Part shown: piece after piece, positions 1 through 7,556 of the stretch
Layout: each line of letters starts with the position of its first letter
How positions within the stretch are numbered: the first letter of the stretch is position 1
Assembly: GCF_004331485.1 (NCBI RefSeq)
Contig: NZ_SJKD01000006.1
Span: 1-64,000, forward strand
From: Kribbella capetownensis
GTDB taxonomy: Bacteria; Actinomycetota; Actinomycetes; Propionibacteriales; Kribbellaceae
DNA length: 64,000 nucleotides
Direction of reading: 5' to 3'
The notes under the pieces: generated by a model
The model's database searches: none
Seen by the model: only the letters and a program-made list of their open reading frames with translations
Told to the model about the DNA's origin: nothing
Translations under genes and position numbers: made by a program

Positions 1-130
1 AGCAGAAGACCATCCGAAGCCCATGAACGGGGATAATGCATCTTTCGGCATTGACTTTCGGCACGCTGTTGAGTTCTCAAAAATCGGGCGCACACCGCGT
101 CCGGGCTTCTCAGCCAGGACCCCGGGGCAA
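1..130 (-). other. 5' leader of an rRNA operon; the 16S gene lies beyond the left edge
   Basis: Read on the minus strand, this stretch carries the element TTGAGAACTCAACAGCGTGCC (complement of 60-80). This element is typical of actinobacterial pre-16S leaders and lies in the antitermination/processing part of the transcript. Two strong promoters lie immediately upstream, and no reading frame makes sense here. The 16S gene itself is not in the window, so the rRNA assignment rests on the leader motif and the promoters. Confidence 0.75.
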
Positions 131-138
131 CCTGCGCT

Positions 139-167
139 ACCTTACCGGATCAGAGCCACCGGGTCAA
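139..167 (-). promoter_or_regulatory. rRNA operon promoter P2 (proximal)
   Basis: On the minus strand, -35 TTGACC (162-167) and -10 TAAGGT (139-144) are separated by exactly 17 bp, close to the vegetative sigma consensus. Transcription would start near 130 and run left into the rRNA leader. Confidence 0.75.
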
Positions 168-303
168 GACCCAATTTTTCTGACCTTCCACCCGCATCCA
201 AGCTACCGCCCCGGGTCAGACGACACGGTTCGGCTCAGCTAGCCTTGGGGGGTTCGGAGCGACCGGCCGCTTTCGCGTCCCGCGCCTCGCTCCAACAAGA
301 AGA

Positions 304-333
304 ACATTACGTGGCTCCCAGGTAGCCGGTCAA
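304..333 (-). promoter_or_regulatory. rRNA operon promoter P1 (distal)
   Basis: On the minus strand, -35 TTGACC (328-333) and -10 TAATGT (304-309) are separated by 18 bp. It lies between the tyrS stop codon and the proximal promoter and points the same way. No gene is seen in 168-410; this 240-bp gap appears to be purely rRNA promoter region. Confidence 0.65.
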
Positions 334-410
334 ATCGGTTTCCGGTGGGCTGAATCACACGGCTGTAATTTGCCCTCGGCAACCCAGATGTGGGAGTGGA
401 GCCGGCCACC

Positions 411-1715
411 TCAGCCCTGCGTCGCAGACGCCAGAACCCCTGCGAACGAACGCTTCCCGCGCCGCAGCACCAGCACGCCACCCGGCAGCAGGTCGTCTGT
501 CCCCGGCACGTACTCGGCGTCCTTCACCTTCTCGTTGTTCAGGTAGCCACCGCCTTCGGCCACCGTGCGCCGGGCCGCGGACTTGCTGGCGACCAGGCCG
601 GACTTCACGAGCAGATCGGCGTACGTCGGCATCGGTTCGCCGGCGCCGAGTTCGACGTGGGGTGCTTCGCGGAGTGCGGCGACCAGTGTGGAGCCGTCGA
701 GGGACGCTAGCTCCCCCTGGCCGAAGAGCGCCTTGGACGCCTCCTGCACTCGTCTGGTCTCCTCCTGGCCGTGCACGAGCGTGGTGACGTCCTCAGCGAG
801 TAGCCGTTGGGCCTCGCGTGCCTGTGGACGTTCGGCTGTCGCCTGCTCGAGCGCTGCGATCTCCTCCGCCGTACGGAACGTGTAGAAGCGCACCAGCTGC
901 ATCACATCGCGATCGTCGGCGTTGAACCAGAACTGGTAGAACGCGTACGGCGATGTCAGCTCCCGGTCCAGCCACACGCTGCCGGACTCCGTCTTCCCGA
1001 ACTTCGTCCCGTCGGCCTTCGTCACCAGCGGTGTGGCCAGTGCGTGCGCCTTACCCGACTCGGTACGGCGGATGAGCTCCACACCAGCGGTCAGGTTCCC
1101 CCACTGGTCGCTCCCCCCGGTCTGCAGCGTGCAGCCGTAGCGCCGGAAGAGCTCCAGGTAGTCCAGCGACTGCAGCAGCACGTAGCTGAACTCGGTGTAG
1201 CTGATCCCCTGCTCCAGCCGCGCCTTCACCACCTCACGGCCGAGCATCCGGTTCACCGGGAAGTGCTTGCCGATGTCCCGGAGGAAGTCGAGGGTGTTGA
1301 GGTCCTTCGTCCAGTCGTAGTTGTTGACGATCCGGGCCGGGTTCGGCAGCGCGGTGTCGAAGTCGACGAACTTCTCCACCTGGACGCGGACCTTCTCGAC
1401 CCATTGGTGGACGACGTCCTTCGGGTTCAGCACCCGCTCGGAGCTCTCCTTCGGATCCCCGATCAGACCGGTGGCCCCACCGACAAGACCGATCGGGTTG
1501 TGGCCGGCCAGCTGGAGCCGGCGCAGCGTCAGGAGCTGCAGCAGGTTGCCCATGTGCAGGCTGGGTGCCGTCGGGTCGAAGCCGACATAGGAGGTGATCG
1601 GTCCGCTCGCCATGGCCGCCCGGAGGGCGTCGGGATCGGTGGAGTGCGCGATCAGGCCGCGAGTCTCCAGGTCGTCCAGCACCTGGGTACGGCGTTCGGT
1701 CCCGCTGTCGGTCAC
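411..1715 (-). CDS. tyrS: Tyrosyl-tRNA synthetase
   Basis: Cytosolic class I synthetase that charges tRNA(Tyr) with tyrosine. At 434 residues it has the usual bacterial length. The HIGH-type motif is HMGN at 54-57 and the KMSKS loop is KFGKT at 238-242. The tyrosine-pocket element GGSDQWGN is at 200-207, and the last 65 or so residues form an S4 RNA-binding domain. The GTG start at 1713-1715 is preceded by GGAGAG at normal distance. It lies 59 bp downstream of the App1-type gene on the same strand and directly upstream of the rRNA promoters, so tyrS read-through would enter the rRNA operon. The call is secure. Confidence 0.97.
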   Translation of the reverse strand: MTDSGTERRTQVLDDLETRGLIAHSTDPDALRAAMASGPITSYVGFDPTAPSLHMGNLLQLLTLRRLQLAGHNPIGLVGGATGLIGDPKESSERVLNPKDVVHQWVEKVRVQVEKFVDFDTALPNPARIVNNYDWTKDLNTLDFLRDIGKHFPVNRMLGREVVKARLEQGISYTEFSYVLLQSLDYLELFRRYGCTLQTGGSDQWGNLTAGVELIRRTESGKAHALATPLVTKADGTKFGKTESGSVWLDRELTSPYAFYQFWFNADDRDVMQLVRFYTFRTAEEIAALEQATAERPQAREAQRLLAEDVTTLVHGQEETRRVQEASKALFGQGELASLDGSTLVAALREAPHVELGAGEPMPTYADLLVKSGLVASKSAARRTVAEGGGYLNNEKVKDAEYVPGTDDLLPGGVLVLRRGKRSFAGVLASATQG

Positions 1716-1774
1716 TTGTCTCTCCTCGAGTACGACGGTCAGCTACAAGTGTCCTGTACGACGGGGTGCCAGGG

Positions 1775-2812
1775 TCAGGTGGGTTCCGGACGGGTGAGGA
1801 CGTTGCGGAGTTGCGGACGGAGCGCATGCCCGTCGGGGCCATGGACTGTGGCGGCTGTCGGGCGGTGCGGGTCGTGCGCACCTGGGTCAGGGTTCGGCAC
1901 AGGCAGACCGTGCGACAGGACCTGCTCAGCGGGTGTCAGCTGACGGATGCCGATGGCACTGACATGGTCCGGGTGCGTCTGGGCGAAATCGCCGTACAGC
2001 CGGGGGTCGTGCTGGCCGTCGTCGCCGACAAGGACCCAGCGGACGTTCGGGAACTCCTTGGCCAGCCGGCGCAGGGCGGTCCGCTTGTGCTCCTGGCCGC
2101 TGCGGAACCATCCGGTGTTCGTCGGCCCCCAGTCCGTCAGCAGCAGCGGCCCCACGGGGTACCCGTGCCGGGCCAGGAAGCGGGTCAGCGTCGGCGCCGT
2201 GTTCCAGGCACCGGTGGACAGATAGAAGATCGGCGCACCCGGGTGGTCCGCGAGCAGCTCGTCGTACAGCTGGGCCATGCCCGGTACGACGCGTCGTGCC
2301 TGCTCGTCCCGGACGAACGTGTTCCACGCCGCGATCATCGGACGCGGCAGCATCGTCAGCATCACCGTGTCGTCGATGTCGCTGACCAGTCCGAAGGTGG
2401 CGTCCGGGTCGGGCACGAACACCCGCGCCCGCGCCTGCCGGTCGCCGTGCACGCCGAGGTCGATCTCGTGCCACCCCGGCGGCAGCACCACCGGCACGGT
2501 CAGGTCGACGAATCCGCCCCGGTCCGTGACGGCGTCGAACGTCTGCCCGCCCACGGTGACGGTCACCGCCACCTTGGTCGCCGGTGCGGTGACGAAGACG
2601 CGCCAGCCGCGCACCACTTGATCCTCCTCGAACCGCGGCTGGTTGCGCGGGTCGCGACCGAGGACGACCCGGGCCAGCACCCGGACGAAATCCGAGGTGC
2701 CGTAGCCGACGTGCGGAATGATCCGCTCGCGCCAACCGCGCCGCCGCAGCACCGCTTGCACCCCGATGTTTAACCAGTCCTCGAGAAGGGACGCGTAGTG
2801 CGGACGGGCCAT
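1775..2812 (-). CDS. App1-family phosphatase domain protein (DUF2183)
   Basis: Predicted HAD-like phosphatase of 345 residues. The catalytic DxDxT motif appears as DIDDT at 145-149, followed by conserved segments typical of the App1/DUF2183 catalytic domain; yeast App1 is a phosphatidate phosphatase. Residues 65-130 look like a beta-rich accessory domain placed before the catalytic part. No signal peptide or membrane segment is seen, so it is probably cytosolic. The substrate in bacteria is not established. The ATG start is preceded by TAGGTT ending 6 bp upstream, which suggests a leaderless transcript. It is divergent from the LLM oxidoreductase gene and upstream of tyrS. Confidence 0.85.
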   Translation of the reverse strand: MARPHYASLLEDWLNIGVQAVLRRRGWRERIIPHVGYGTSDFVRVLARVVLGRDPRNQPRFEEDQVVRGWRVFVTAPATKVAVTVTVGGQTFDAVTDRGGFVDLTVPVVLPPGWHEIDLGVHGDRQARARVFVPDPDATFGLVSDIDDTVMLTMLPRPMIAAWNTFVRDEQARRVVPGMAQLYDELLADHPGAPIFYLSTGAWNTAPTLTRFLARHGYPVGPLLLTDWGPTNTGWFRSGQEHKRTALRRLAKEFPNVRWVLVGDDGQHDPRLYGDFAQTHPDHVSAIGIRQLTPAEQVLSHGLPVPNPDPGAHDPHRPTAATVHGPDGHALRPQLRNVLTRPEPT

Positions 2813-2818
2813 ACTCCG

Positions 2819-2824
2819 AACCTA
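2819..2824 (-). promoter_or_regulatory. -10 element of the App1-type gene (leaderless candidate)
   Basis: TAGGTT on the minus strand ends 6 bases before the ATG at 2812. No good Shine-Dalgarno site is available and no convincing -35 box was found, so only the -10 is called. Confidence 0.4.
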
Positions 2825-2898
2825 CCCGGACCAAGGTCCCCTACGCCTGCTCCCCCGGCGGCGCGGGACGACCTTTACCAAACTGCTCTGCAAGCCCT

Positions 2899-2928
2899 TT
2901 GAGAACTGTCGGACCCGCCTCCTAGGGT
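2899..2928 (+). promoter_or_regulatory. Promoter of the LLM oxidoreductase gene (leaderless candidate)
   Basis: TTGAGA (2899-2904), an 18-bp spacer and TAGGGT (2923-2928), followed by 6 bases and the ATG at 2935. The start point would coincide with or lie next to the start codon, and no ribosome binding site fits in between. Confidence 0.5.
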
Positions 2929-2934
2929 CTTCGC

Positions 2935-3894
2935 ATGACACAGACCTCTGCCGCTCTCGGGATGTGCTTCCCGCGCACGTTTCCCGCCGCCCTGGTGACC
3001 GATGTGGCCCGCCGCCTGGACACCGGCGGCGCGGACGAACTGTGGATCATCGAGGACTGCTTCTACACGGCCGGACCGTCGCTGGTCTCGGCCGCGCTGA
3101 CGTCGACCGAGCGCCTCAAAGTCGGCCTCGGCATCGTGCCCGCGGTGGTGCGTACGGCGGCCGTCACCGCGATGGAGTTCGCCACGCTCGAGGCGCTCGG
3201 CCCGGGCCGCTTCCTGCCGGGCATCGGCCATGGCGTGCAGGAGTGGATGGGTCAGATGGGCGTCCGCCCGAAGTCGCCGCTCACCACGCTCGAAGAGGTG
3301 ACGACCACAGTCACCAAGCTCCTCGCCGGTGAGACCGTGAGCTTCCAGGGCAAGGCGGTGTACCTCGAGGACGTGAAGCTGGATGCGCCTCCGGTCGAGC
3401 CGCCGCCGATCCTGCTCGGCGTGATGGGGCCGAAGTCGATGGCGCTGGCCGGTCGCGTCGGCGGCGGCATCGTCCTCGCCGAGCCGGCCACTCCGCCGTA
3501 CGTGCGGCAATCGGTCGAGTACGCCGGATCGCCGGAGGGCTTCGTGGTCGCGGTGTTCAGCGCCATGTGCGTCCGCAGCGACCGCAAGGCGGCGTACGAG
3601 TGGACGGCGCCGTGGCTAGGGTGGCGGATCAACGACAACCACCCAGGGGTGACCGCGCTGCCGTTCTTCGCGGACATGAAGAAGCTGTACGACGAGTCAG
3701 GCGCCGAAGGGCTCGTGGCGATGCCGACCGACTGGTGGACCGAGATCGGCGCGATCGGGACACTGGACGACGCCGCCGCGCACATCCAGGCGTTGGAGGC
3801 GGCTGGTGTGCACCACATCGGGCTGTTCCCGGACCCCGAGGTCGAGCACGGACTCCCCCAACTCGACCACGTGCTGGAGCTGGCGAAACGCTAG
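2935..3894 (+). CDS. LLM-class flavin/F420-dependent oxidoreductase
   Basis: A 319-residue luciferase-like TIM-barrel oxidoreductase, probably using F420 or FMN as is common in actinobacteria. The N-terminal strand with GMCFPRTFP, the segment VGLGIVPAVVRT and the LGPGRFLPGIGHG signature are typical of the family. The C-terminal part ends with the usual glycine-rich strand and helix (ALEAAGVHHIGLFPDP). The substrate cannot be read from sequence. It stands alone on the plus strand; its 3' end overlaps the glycosylase gene on the other strand by 4 bp. Confidence 0.88.
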   Translation: MTQTSAALGMCFPRTFPAALVTDVARRLDTGGADELWIIEDCFYTAGPSLVSAALTSTERLKVGLGIVPAVVRTAAVTAMEFATLEALGPGRFLPGIGHGVQEWMGQMGVRPKSPLTTLEEVTTTVTKLLAGETVSFQGKAVYLEDVKLDAPPVEPPPILLGVMGPKSMALAGRVGGGIVLAEPATPPYVRQSVEYAGSPEGFVVAVFSAMCVRSDRKAAYEWTAPWLGWRINDNHPGVTALPFFADMKKLYDESGAEGLVAMPTDWWTEIGAIGTLDDAAAHIQALEAAGVHHIGLFPDPEVEHGLPQLDHVLELAKR

Positions 3895-4568
3895 CCCCGA
3901 CGTTTCGGCACGTGCGGCCGGTATGGCGAAACAGTCGGGTCGCCGGGGATCCAGAATCGCCAGTTGCGGTCGGCGGCTTCCCGGAGACCGACCCGAGGGC
4001 CGGTGGACGGTTCGCCGTCGAAACCCGGACCGGGCAGCAGTTGCACGCTCGAGCCCTTGGCCAGCAGGTCGACGCCGTTGTGGTCCCGGCCGATGCCGAG
4101 GGCAACGCATAGCCGCGCCGGGCCGCGCGCCAAGTCGCGGTCCGGGTTCACCTTCGGAGGCTTGACGACCGGACCCTGCCGGACGCCGGCTTGGTTGAAC
4201 TTCACCCGTTGGGTCTCCAGCGGCCCGCGACGTACGCGGGCCAGCTCAACGCCCTCGATGATCTCGCCCGCCCGCAGCAGGACGGCTGACGGCTGACCGT
4301 CCGGACCGACGCTGACGTTCATGCAGAAGTGCATGCCGTAGGTGAAGTAGACGTACAGGAAGCCCGGCGGGCCGAACATCACCGCGTTGCGCGCCGTCTG
4401 ACCCCGGTACGCGTGCGAGCCGGGGTCGTTCGGACCGTCGTACGCCTCGACCTCGGTCAGGCGGACTGCCACCGTGCCTTCATTCGAGGTACTGCGCAGG
4501 ACCATGCCGAGGAGTCTCGGGGCCACTTCGAGGACAGGATCCGCGAGCAGCGAACGGCGTACAGGCAT
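3891..4568 (-). CDS. DNA-3-methyladenine glycosylase (AAG/MPG family)
   Basis: Base-excision repair glycosylase that removes alkylated purines from DNA. The 225 residues span the whole Pur_DNA_glyco fold. The catalytic-glutamate segment is EVEAYDGPNDPGSHAYRG, followed by GPPGFLYVYFTYGMHFCMNV and VLLRAGEIIEG, all conserved in AAG proteins. I chose the ATG at 4568 because TAGGGT (4576-4581) ends 7 bases upstream, giving a leaderless promoter. An in-frame GTG at 4577 would overlap that promoter. It lies between argH and tyrS, a common actinobacterial position. Confidence 0.92.
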   Translation of the reverse strand: MPVRRSLLADPVLEVAPRLLGMVLRSTSNEGTVAVRLTEVEAYDGPNDPGSHAYRGQTARNAVMFGPPGFLYVYFTYGMHFCMNVSVGPDGQPSAVLLRAGEIIEGVELARVRRGPLETQRVKFNQAGVRQGPVVKPPKVNPDRDLARGPARLCVALGIGRDHNGVDLLAKGSSVQLLPGPGFDGEPSTGPRVGLREAADRNWRFWIPGDPTVSPYRPHVPKRRG

Positions 4569-4575
4569 GCGCAGC

Positions 4576-4581
4576 ACCCTA
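4576..4581 (-). promoter_or_regulatory. -10 element of the DNA glycosylase gene
   Basis: TAGGGT on the minus strand ends 7 bases before the ATG at 4568, inside the 39-bp gap to argH. It suggests independent leaderless transcription of the repair gene rather than dependence on the arg operon. The same bases could serve as a weak AGGG ribosome site. Confidence 0.4.
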
Positions 4582-4607
4582 AGCGAACGCGCCGACAGAA
4601 CCTGCGT

Positions 4608-6023
4608 TCACCCGAGACGAGCGTTGTGAGCCGTGACCCGGGCGCGAAGCTCTGCGAGTTGTTCGACGACCCGTTCCTGCGCCGTGCCGCCGCGGGTGTT
4701 GCGGGAGGCGAGCGAGCCCTCGACGGTCAGCACCGAGCGGACCTCCGGCGTGAGGTACGGCGAGATCGCGGCAAGGTCCTCGTCGGTCAGGTCCCACAGC
4801 TCGATCCCACGCTTCTCGCACTCCTGCACGCACGCGCCGGCCAGCTCGTGAGCGACCCGGAACGGAATCTTCTGCCGGACCAGCCACTCCGCGATGTCGG
4901 TCGCCAGCGAGAAGCCCTGCGGCGCCAGCTCCTCCAGCCGCTCGGCGTTGAAGCGCAGCGTCCGGATCATCCCGGTGAACGCCGGCAGCAGCACCTCGAG
5001 CGTGTCGATCGAGTCGAAGACCGGCTCCTTGTCCTCCTGCAGATCGCGGTTGTAGGCGAGCGGCTGCGCCTTCAGCGTCGCGAGCAGGCCGCTCAGGTTG
5101 CCGATCAGCCGGCCTGCCTTGCCCCGCGCGAGTTCGGCGATGTCCGGGTTCTTCTTCTGCGGCATGATGCTCGACCCGGTCGAGAACGCGTCGTCCAGCT
5201 CGACGAAGCCGAACTCCTTCGTCGCCCAGATGATCACTTCCTCGGCCTGCCGGGACAGGTCGATGCCGATCTGCGCGGTGACGAACGCGAACTCGGCCAC
5301 GAAGTCACGCGACGCGGTCCCGTCGATCGAGTTCGCCGACGAATCGGTGAAGCCGAGCTCGACGGCAACGAACTGCGGGTCCAGCCCGAGTGAGCTCCCC
5401 GCCAGCGCACCCGATCCGTACGGCGAATCGGCCGCGACGCGAGCGTCCCAATCAGCGATCCGGTCAAGGTCGCGGACGAGCGGCCAGGCGTGCGCGAGCA
5501 GGTGATGCGAGAGCAGGACCGGCTGCGCGTGCTGCAAATGAGTCCGCCCCGGCATGGCGACGCCGAGGTGCTTGTCCGCCTGCTCGGCGAGCGTCTTCAC
5601 CTGCTCCAGCACCAGCCGGCTGATGACGCGGCCGTGCTCGCGCAGGTAGCTCTTGAACAGCGTGGCGACCTGGTCGTTCCGCGACCGGCCGGCGCGCAGC
5701 CGTCCGCCCAACTCCGCTCCCAGCCGATCGAGCAGACCGCGCTCGAGCGCCGTGTGCACGTCCTCGTCGTCCTCGGCCGGCAGGAACTTCCCGGTCAGCA
5801 CGTCGTGGAGCAGCCCGTCCAGGCCGGCCAGCATCGCGGTCAGATCGTCGTCAGTCAGCAGCCTGGCGCGGTGCAGCACCTTGGCGTGCGCCTTCGACCC
5901 GGCGATGTCGTACGGCGCGAGCCGCCAGTCGAACTGCGTCGACTTGCTCAGCGCTGCCAGCGCATCCGCCGGCCCTCCCGCGAACCGTGCGCCCCACAGG
6001 GCCACACCTTCTCCGGTACTCAA
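4608..6023 (-). CDS. argH: Argininosuccinate lyase
   Basis: Last step of arginine synthesis: splits argininosuccinate into arginine and fumarate in the cytosol. 471 residues, fumarase/aspartase superfamily. The signature loop GSSIMPQKKNPD and the HLQHAQPVLLSHHLLAH segment with the catalytic histidine are present. The start is a TTG (6021-6023), the only in-frame start after the AAGGAA ribosome site that overlaps the argR stop region. The argR stop is only 11 bp upstream, so argH is the distal gene of the arg operon. argG, normally found beside it, is missing here. Confidence 0.96.
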   Translation of the reverse strand: MSTGEGVALWGARFAGGPADALAALSKSTQFDWRLAPYDIAGSKAHAKVLHRARLLTDDDLTAMLAGLDGLLHDVLTGKFLPAEDDEDVHTALERGLLDRLGAELGGRLRAGRSRNDQVATLFKSYLREHGRVISRLVLEQVKTLAEQADKHLGVAMPGRTHLQHAQPVLLSHHLLAHAWPLVRDLDRIADWDARVAADSPYGSGALAGSSLGLDPQFVAVELGFTDSSANSIDGTASRDFVAEFAFVTAQIGIDLSRQAEEVIIWATKEFGFVELDDAFSTGSSIMPQKKNPDIAELARGKAGRLIGNLSGLLATLKAQPLAYNRDLQEDKEPVFDSIDTLEVLLPAFTGMIRTLRFNAERLEELAPQGFSLATDIAEWLVRQKIPFRVAHELAGACVQECEKRGIELWDLTDEDLAAISPYLTPEVRSVLTVEGSLASRNTRGGTAQERVVEQLAELRARVTAHNARLG

Positions 6024-6034
6024 CTCACAGTTCC

Positions 6035-6544
6035 TTACTTGGGTTCGCGGGCTGCCAGGGACAAGAAGCGGGTGGCGAGGGCGGGGCCGCCGGTGGGGTT
6101 GCGGGAGACGACCATCACGGTGTCGTCGCCGGCGATCGTGCCGAGTACGTCGTCGAGTCCGACGTGGTCGATGGCCGACGCGAAGTACTGGGCCGCGCCC
6201 GGCGGGGTGCGCAGGATGACCAGGTTCGCACTGCCTTCGGCCGATACCAGGACCTCGGACGCGACTCTGGCCAGGCGCGATTCGAAGGCGGCCGCCTCAC
6301 CGGCTCGCGGCGTACGGTCGCCGCCTTCACCTGGTACGGCGTACACAAGTTGGCCGGACGAGTCGCGGACCTTGACCGCGCCGATCTCGACCAGGTCGCG
6401 GGACAGCGTGGCCTGCCCGACGACCAGTCCGGACGCGGCGAGCAGGTCGGCCAACTCCGTCTGCGATCGCACCGGCTGCCGGCCGAGCAGGTCAACGATG
6501 CGCTGCTGGCGCGCGGTCTTCGTGGTCGGCACGGCAATGTTCAT
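6035..6544 (-). CDS. argR: Arginine repressor ArgR
   Basis: Transcriptional repressor that uses arginine as co-repressor and controls arg genes. 169 residues: an N-terminal winged helix (about 10-75, with SGLVVGQATLSRDL as recognition region) and a C-terminal hexamerisation/arginine-binding domain (IDHVGLDDVLGTIAGDDTVMVV). It sits between argF and argH inside the operon it presumably represses. The 76-bp gap to argF is the longest in the cluster and could hold a secondary promoter, but I see no clear one. A candidate target site lies at 11881-11896 before argC. Confidence 0.95.
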   Translation of the reverse strand: MNIAVPTTKTARQQRIVDLLGRQPVRSQTELADLLAASGLVVGQATLSRDLVEIGAVKVRDSSGQLVYAVPGEGGDRTPRAGEAAAFESRLARVASEVLVSAEGSANLVILRTPPGAAQYFASAIDHVGLDDVLGTIAGDDTVMVVSRNPTGGPALATRFLSLAAREPK

Positions 6545-6620
6545 CCACGTCCTCGCTTCGCTCCGGGCGCGGATGAGACACGAGGCGCGCTCTGCCTGAT
6601 GATGAACTCGCTGCGCTCGC

Positions 6621-7556
6621 TCATGAGCCGAAACTCCTCGCCAGCAGCCAGGACAGCAGGGCCTTCTGGGCGTGCAGGCGGTTCTCGGCCTCGTCCCAGA
6701 CGACCGACTGCGGTCCGTCGATCACGGCCGCCTCGATCTCCTTGCCGCGGTACGCCGGCAGGCAGTGCAGCACGATCGCATCGGCCGCAGCCTTCGACAT
6801 GAGCTGCTCGGTCACGGCGTACGGGACGAACGGCGCCTCCCGCACACCCGCCTCCGCCTCCTGCCCCATCGAGACCCAGGTGTCGGTGGCAACCACATCG
6901 GCACCGTCGACGGCCGCGTAAGGATCCGCGGTCCAGGCGACCGAGCCGCCAGTCTCGGCGGCGATCTCCGCGGCGCGAGCCAGGATGGCCGGATCCGGCT
7001 GGTACTCCGCCGGAGAACCGACGACCACGTGCATCCCGGCCGTCGCACCACCCAGCAGGTACGAGTGCGACATGTTGTTCGCGCCGTCACCGAGGTACAC
7101 CATCTTCAGCCCGGCCAGGGTGCCCTTGTGCTGCCGCACGGTGAGCAGGTCGGCGAGGATCTGGCACGGGTGGAACTCGTCGGTCAGCGCGTTGATCACC
7201 GGCACCCGCGACGCCGACGCCATCTCCTCGATCCGGCTCTGCCCGGAGGTCCGCCAGACGATCGCCGCGACCTGCCGGTCCAGCACCTTCGCGGTGTCGG
7301 CGATCGGCTCGCCACGCCCCATCTGCGAGGTCTGCGCGTCGATGATCAGCGGGATGCCGCCCAGCTCGGGGATGCCGACCGCGAACGAGATCCGGGTCCG
7401 GGTCGAGGTCTTGTCGAAGATCACCGCGACCGTCTTCGGTCCGGCCAGCGGCTGGTGCCCGTAGCGGTCCTGGGACAGCTGCTGCCCCAGCGTCAGAACC
7501 TCGTCCTGCTCGACCGGGCTCAGGTCGTCGTCGCGGAGAAAGTGCCGAACAGTCAT
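6621..7556 (-). CDS. argF: Ornithine carbamoyltransferase, anabolic
   Basis: Forms citrulline from ornithine and carbamoyl phosphate. 311 residues. The carbamoyl-phosphate site STRTRISF, the FHPCQ motif and the HCLP motif (in VLHCLPAYRGKEI) are intact. The start overlaps the argD stop by 4 bp (ATGA), so translation is likely coupled. Confidence 0.97.
   Translation of the reverse strand: MTVRHFLRDDDLSPVEQDEVLTLGQQLSQDRYGHQPLAGPKTVAVIFDKTSTRTRISFAVGIPELGGIPLIIDAQTSQMGRGEPIADTAKVLDRQVAAIVWRTSGQSRIEEMASASRVPVINALTDEFHPCQILADLLTVRQHKGTLAGLKMVYLGDGANNMSHSYLLGGATAGMHVVVGSPAEYQPDPAILARAAEIAAETGGSVAWTADPYAAVDGADVVATDTWVSMGQEAEAGVREAPFVPYAVTEQLMSKAAADAIVLHCLPAYRGKEIEAAVIDGPQSVVWDEAENRLHAQKALLSWLLARSFGS

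Noticed and set aside
1..130. Part of the 16S rRNA gene
   Set aside because: No conserved 16S sequence such as the 5' end AGAGTTTGATC is present; only the leader motif is.
390..710. Plus-strand frame opposite the end of tyrS
   Set aside because: It overlaps tyrS completely, and the MGVEPATS opening is typical of spurious translations.
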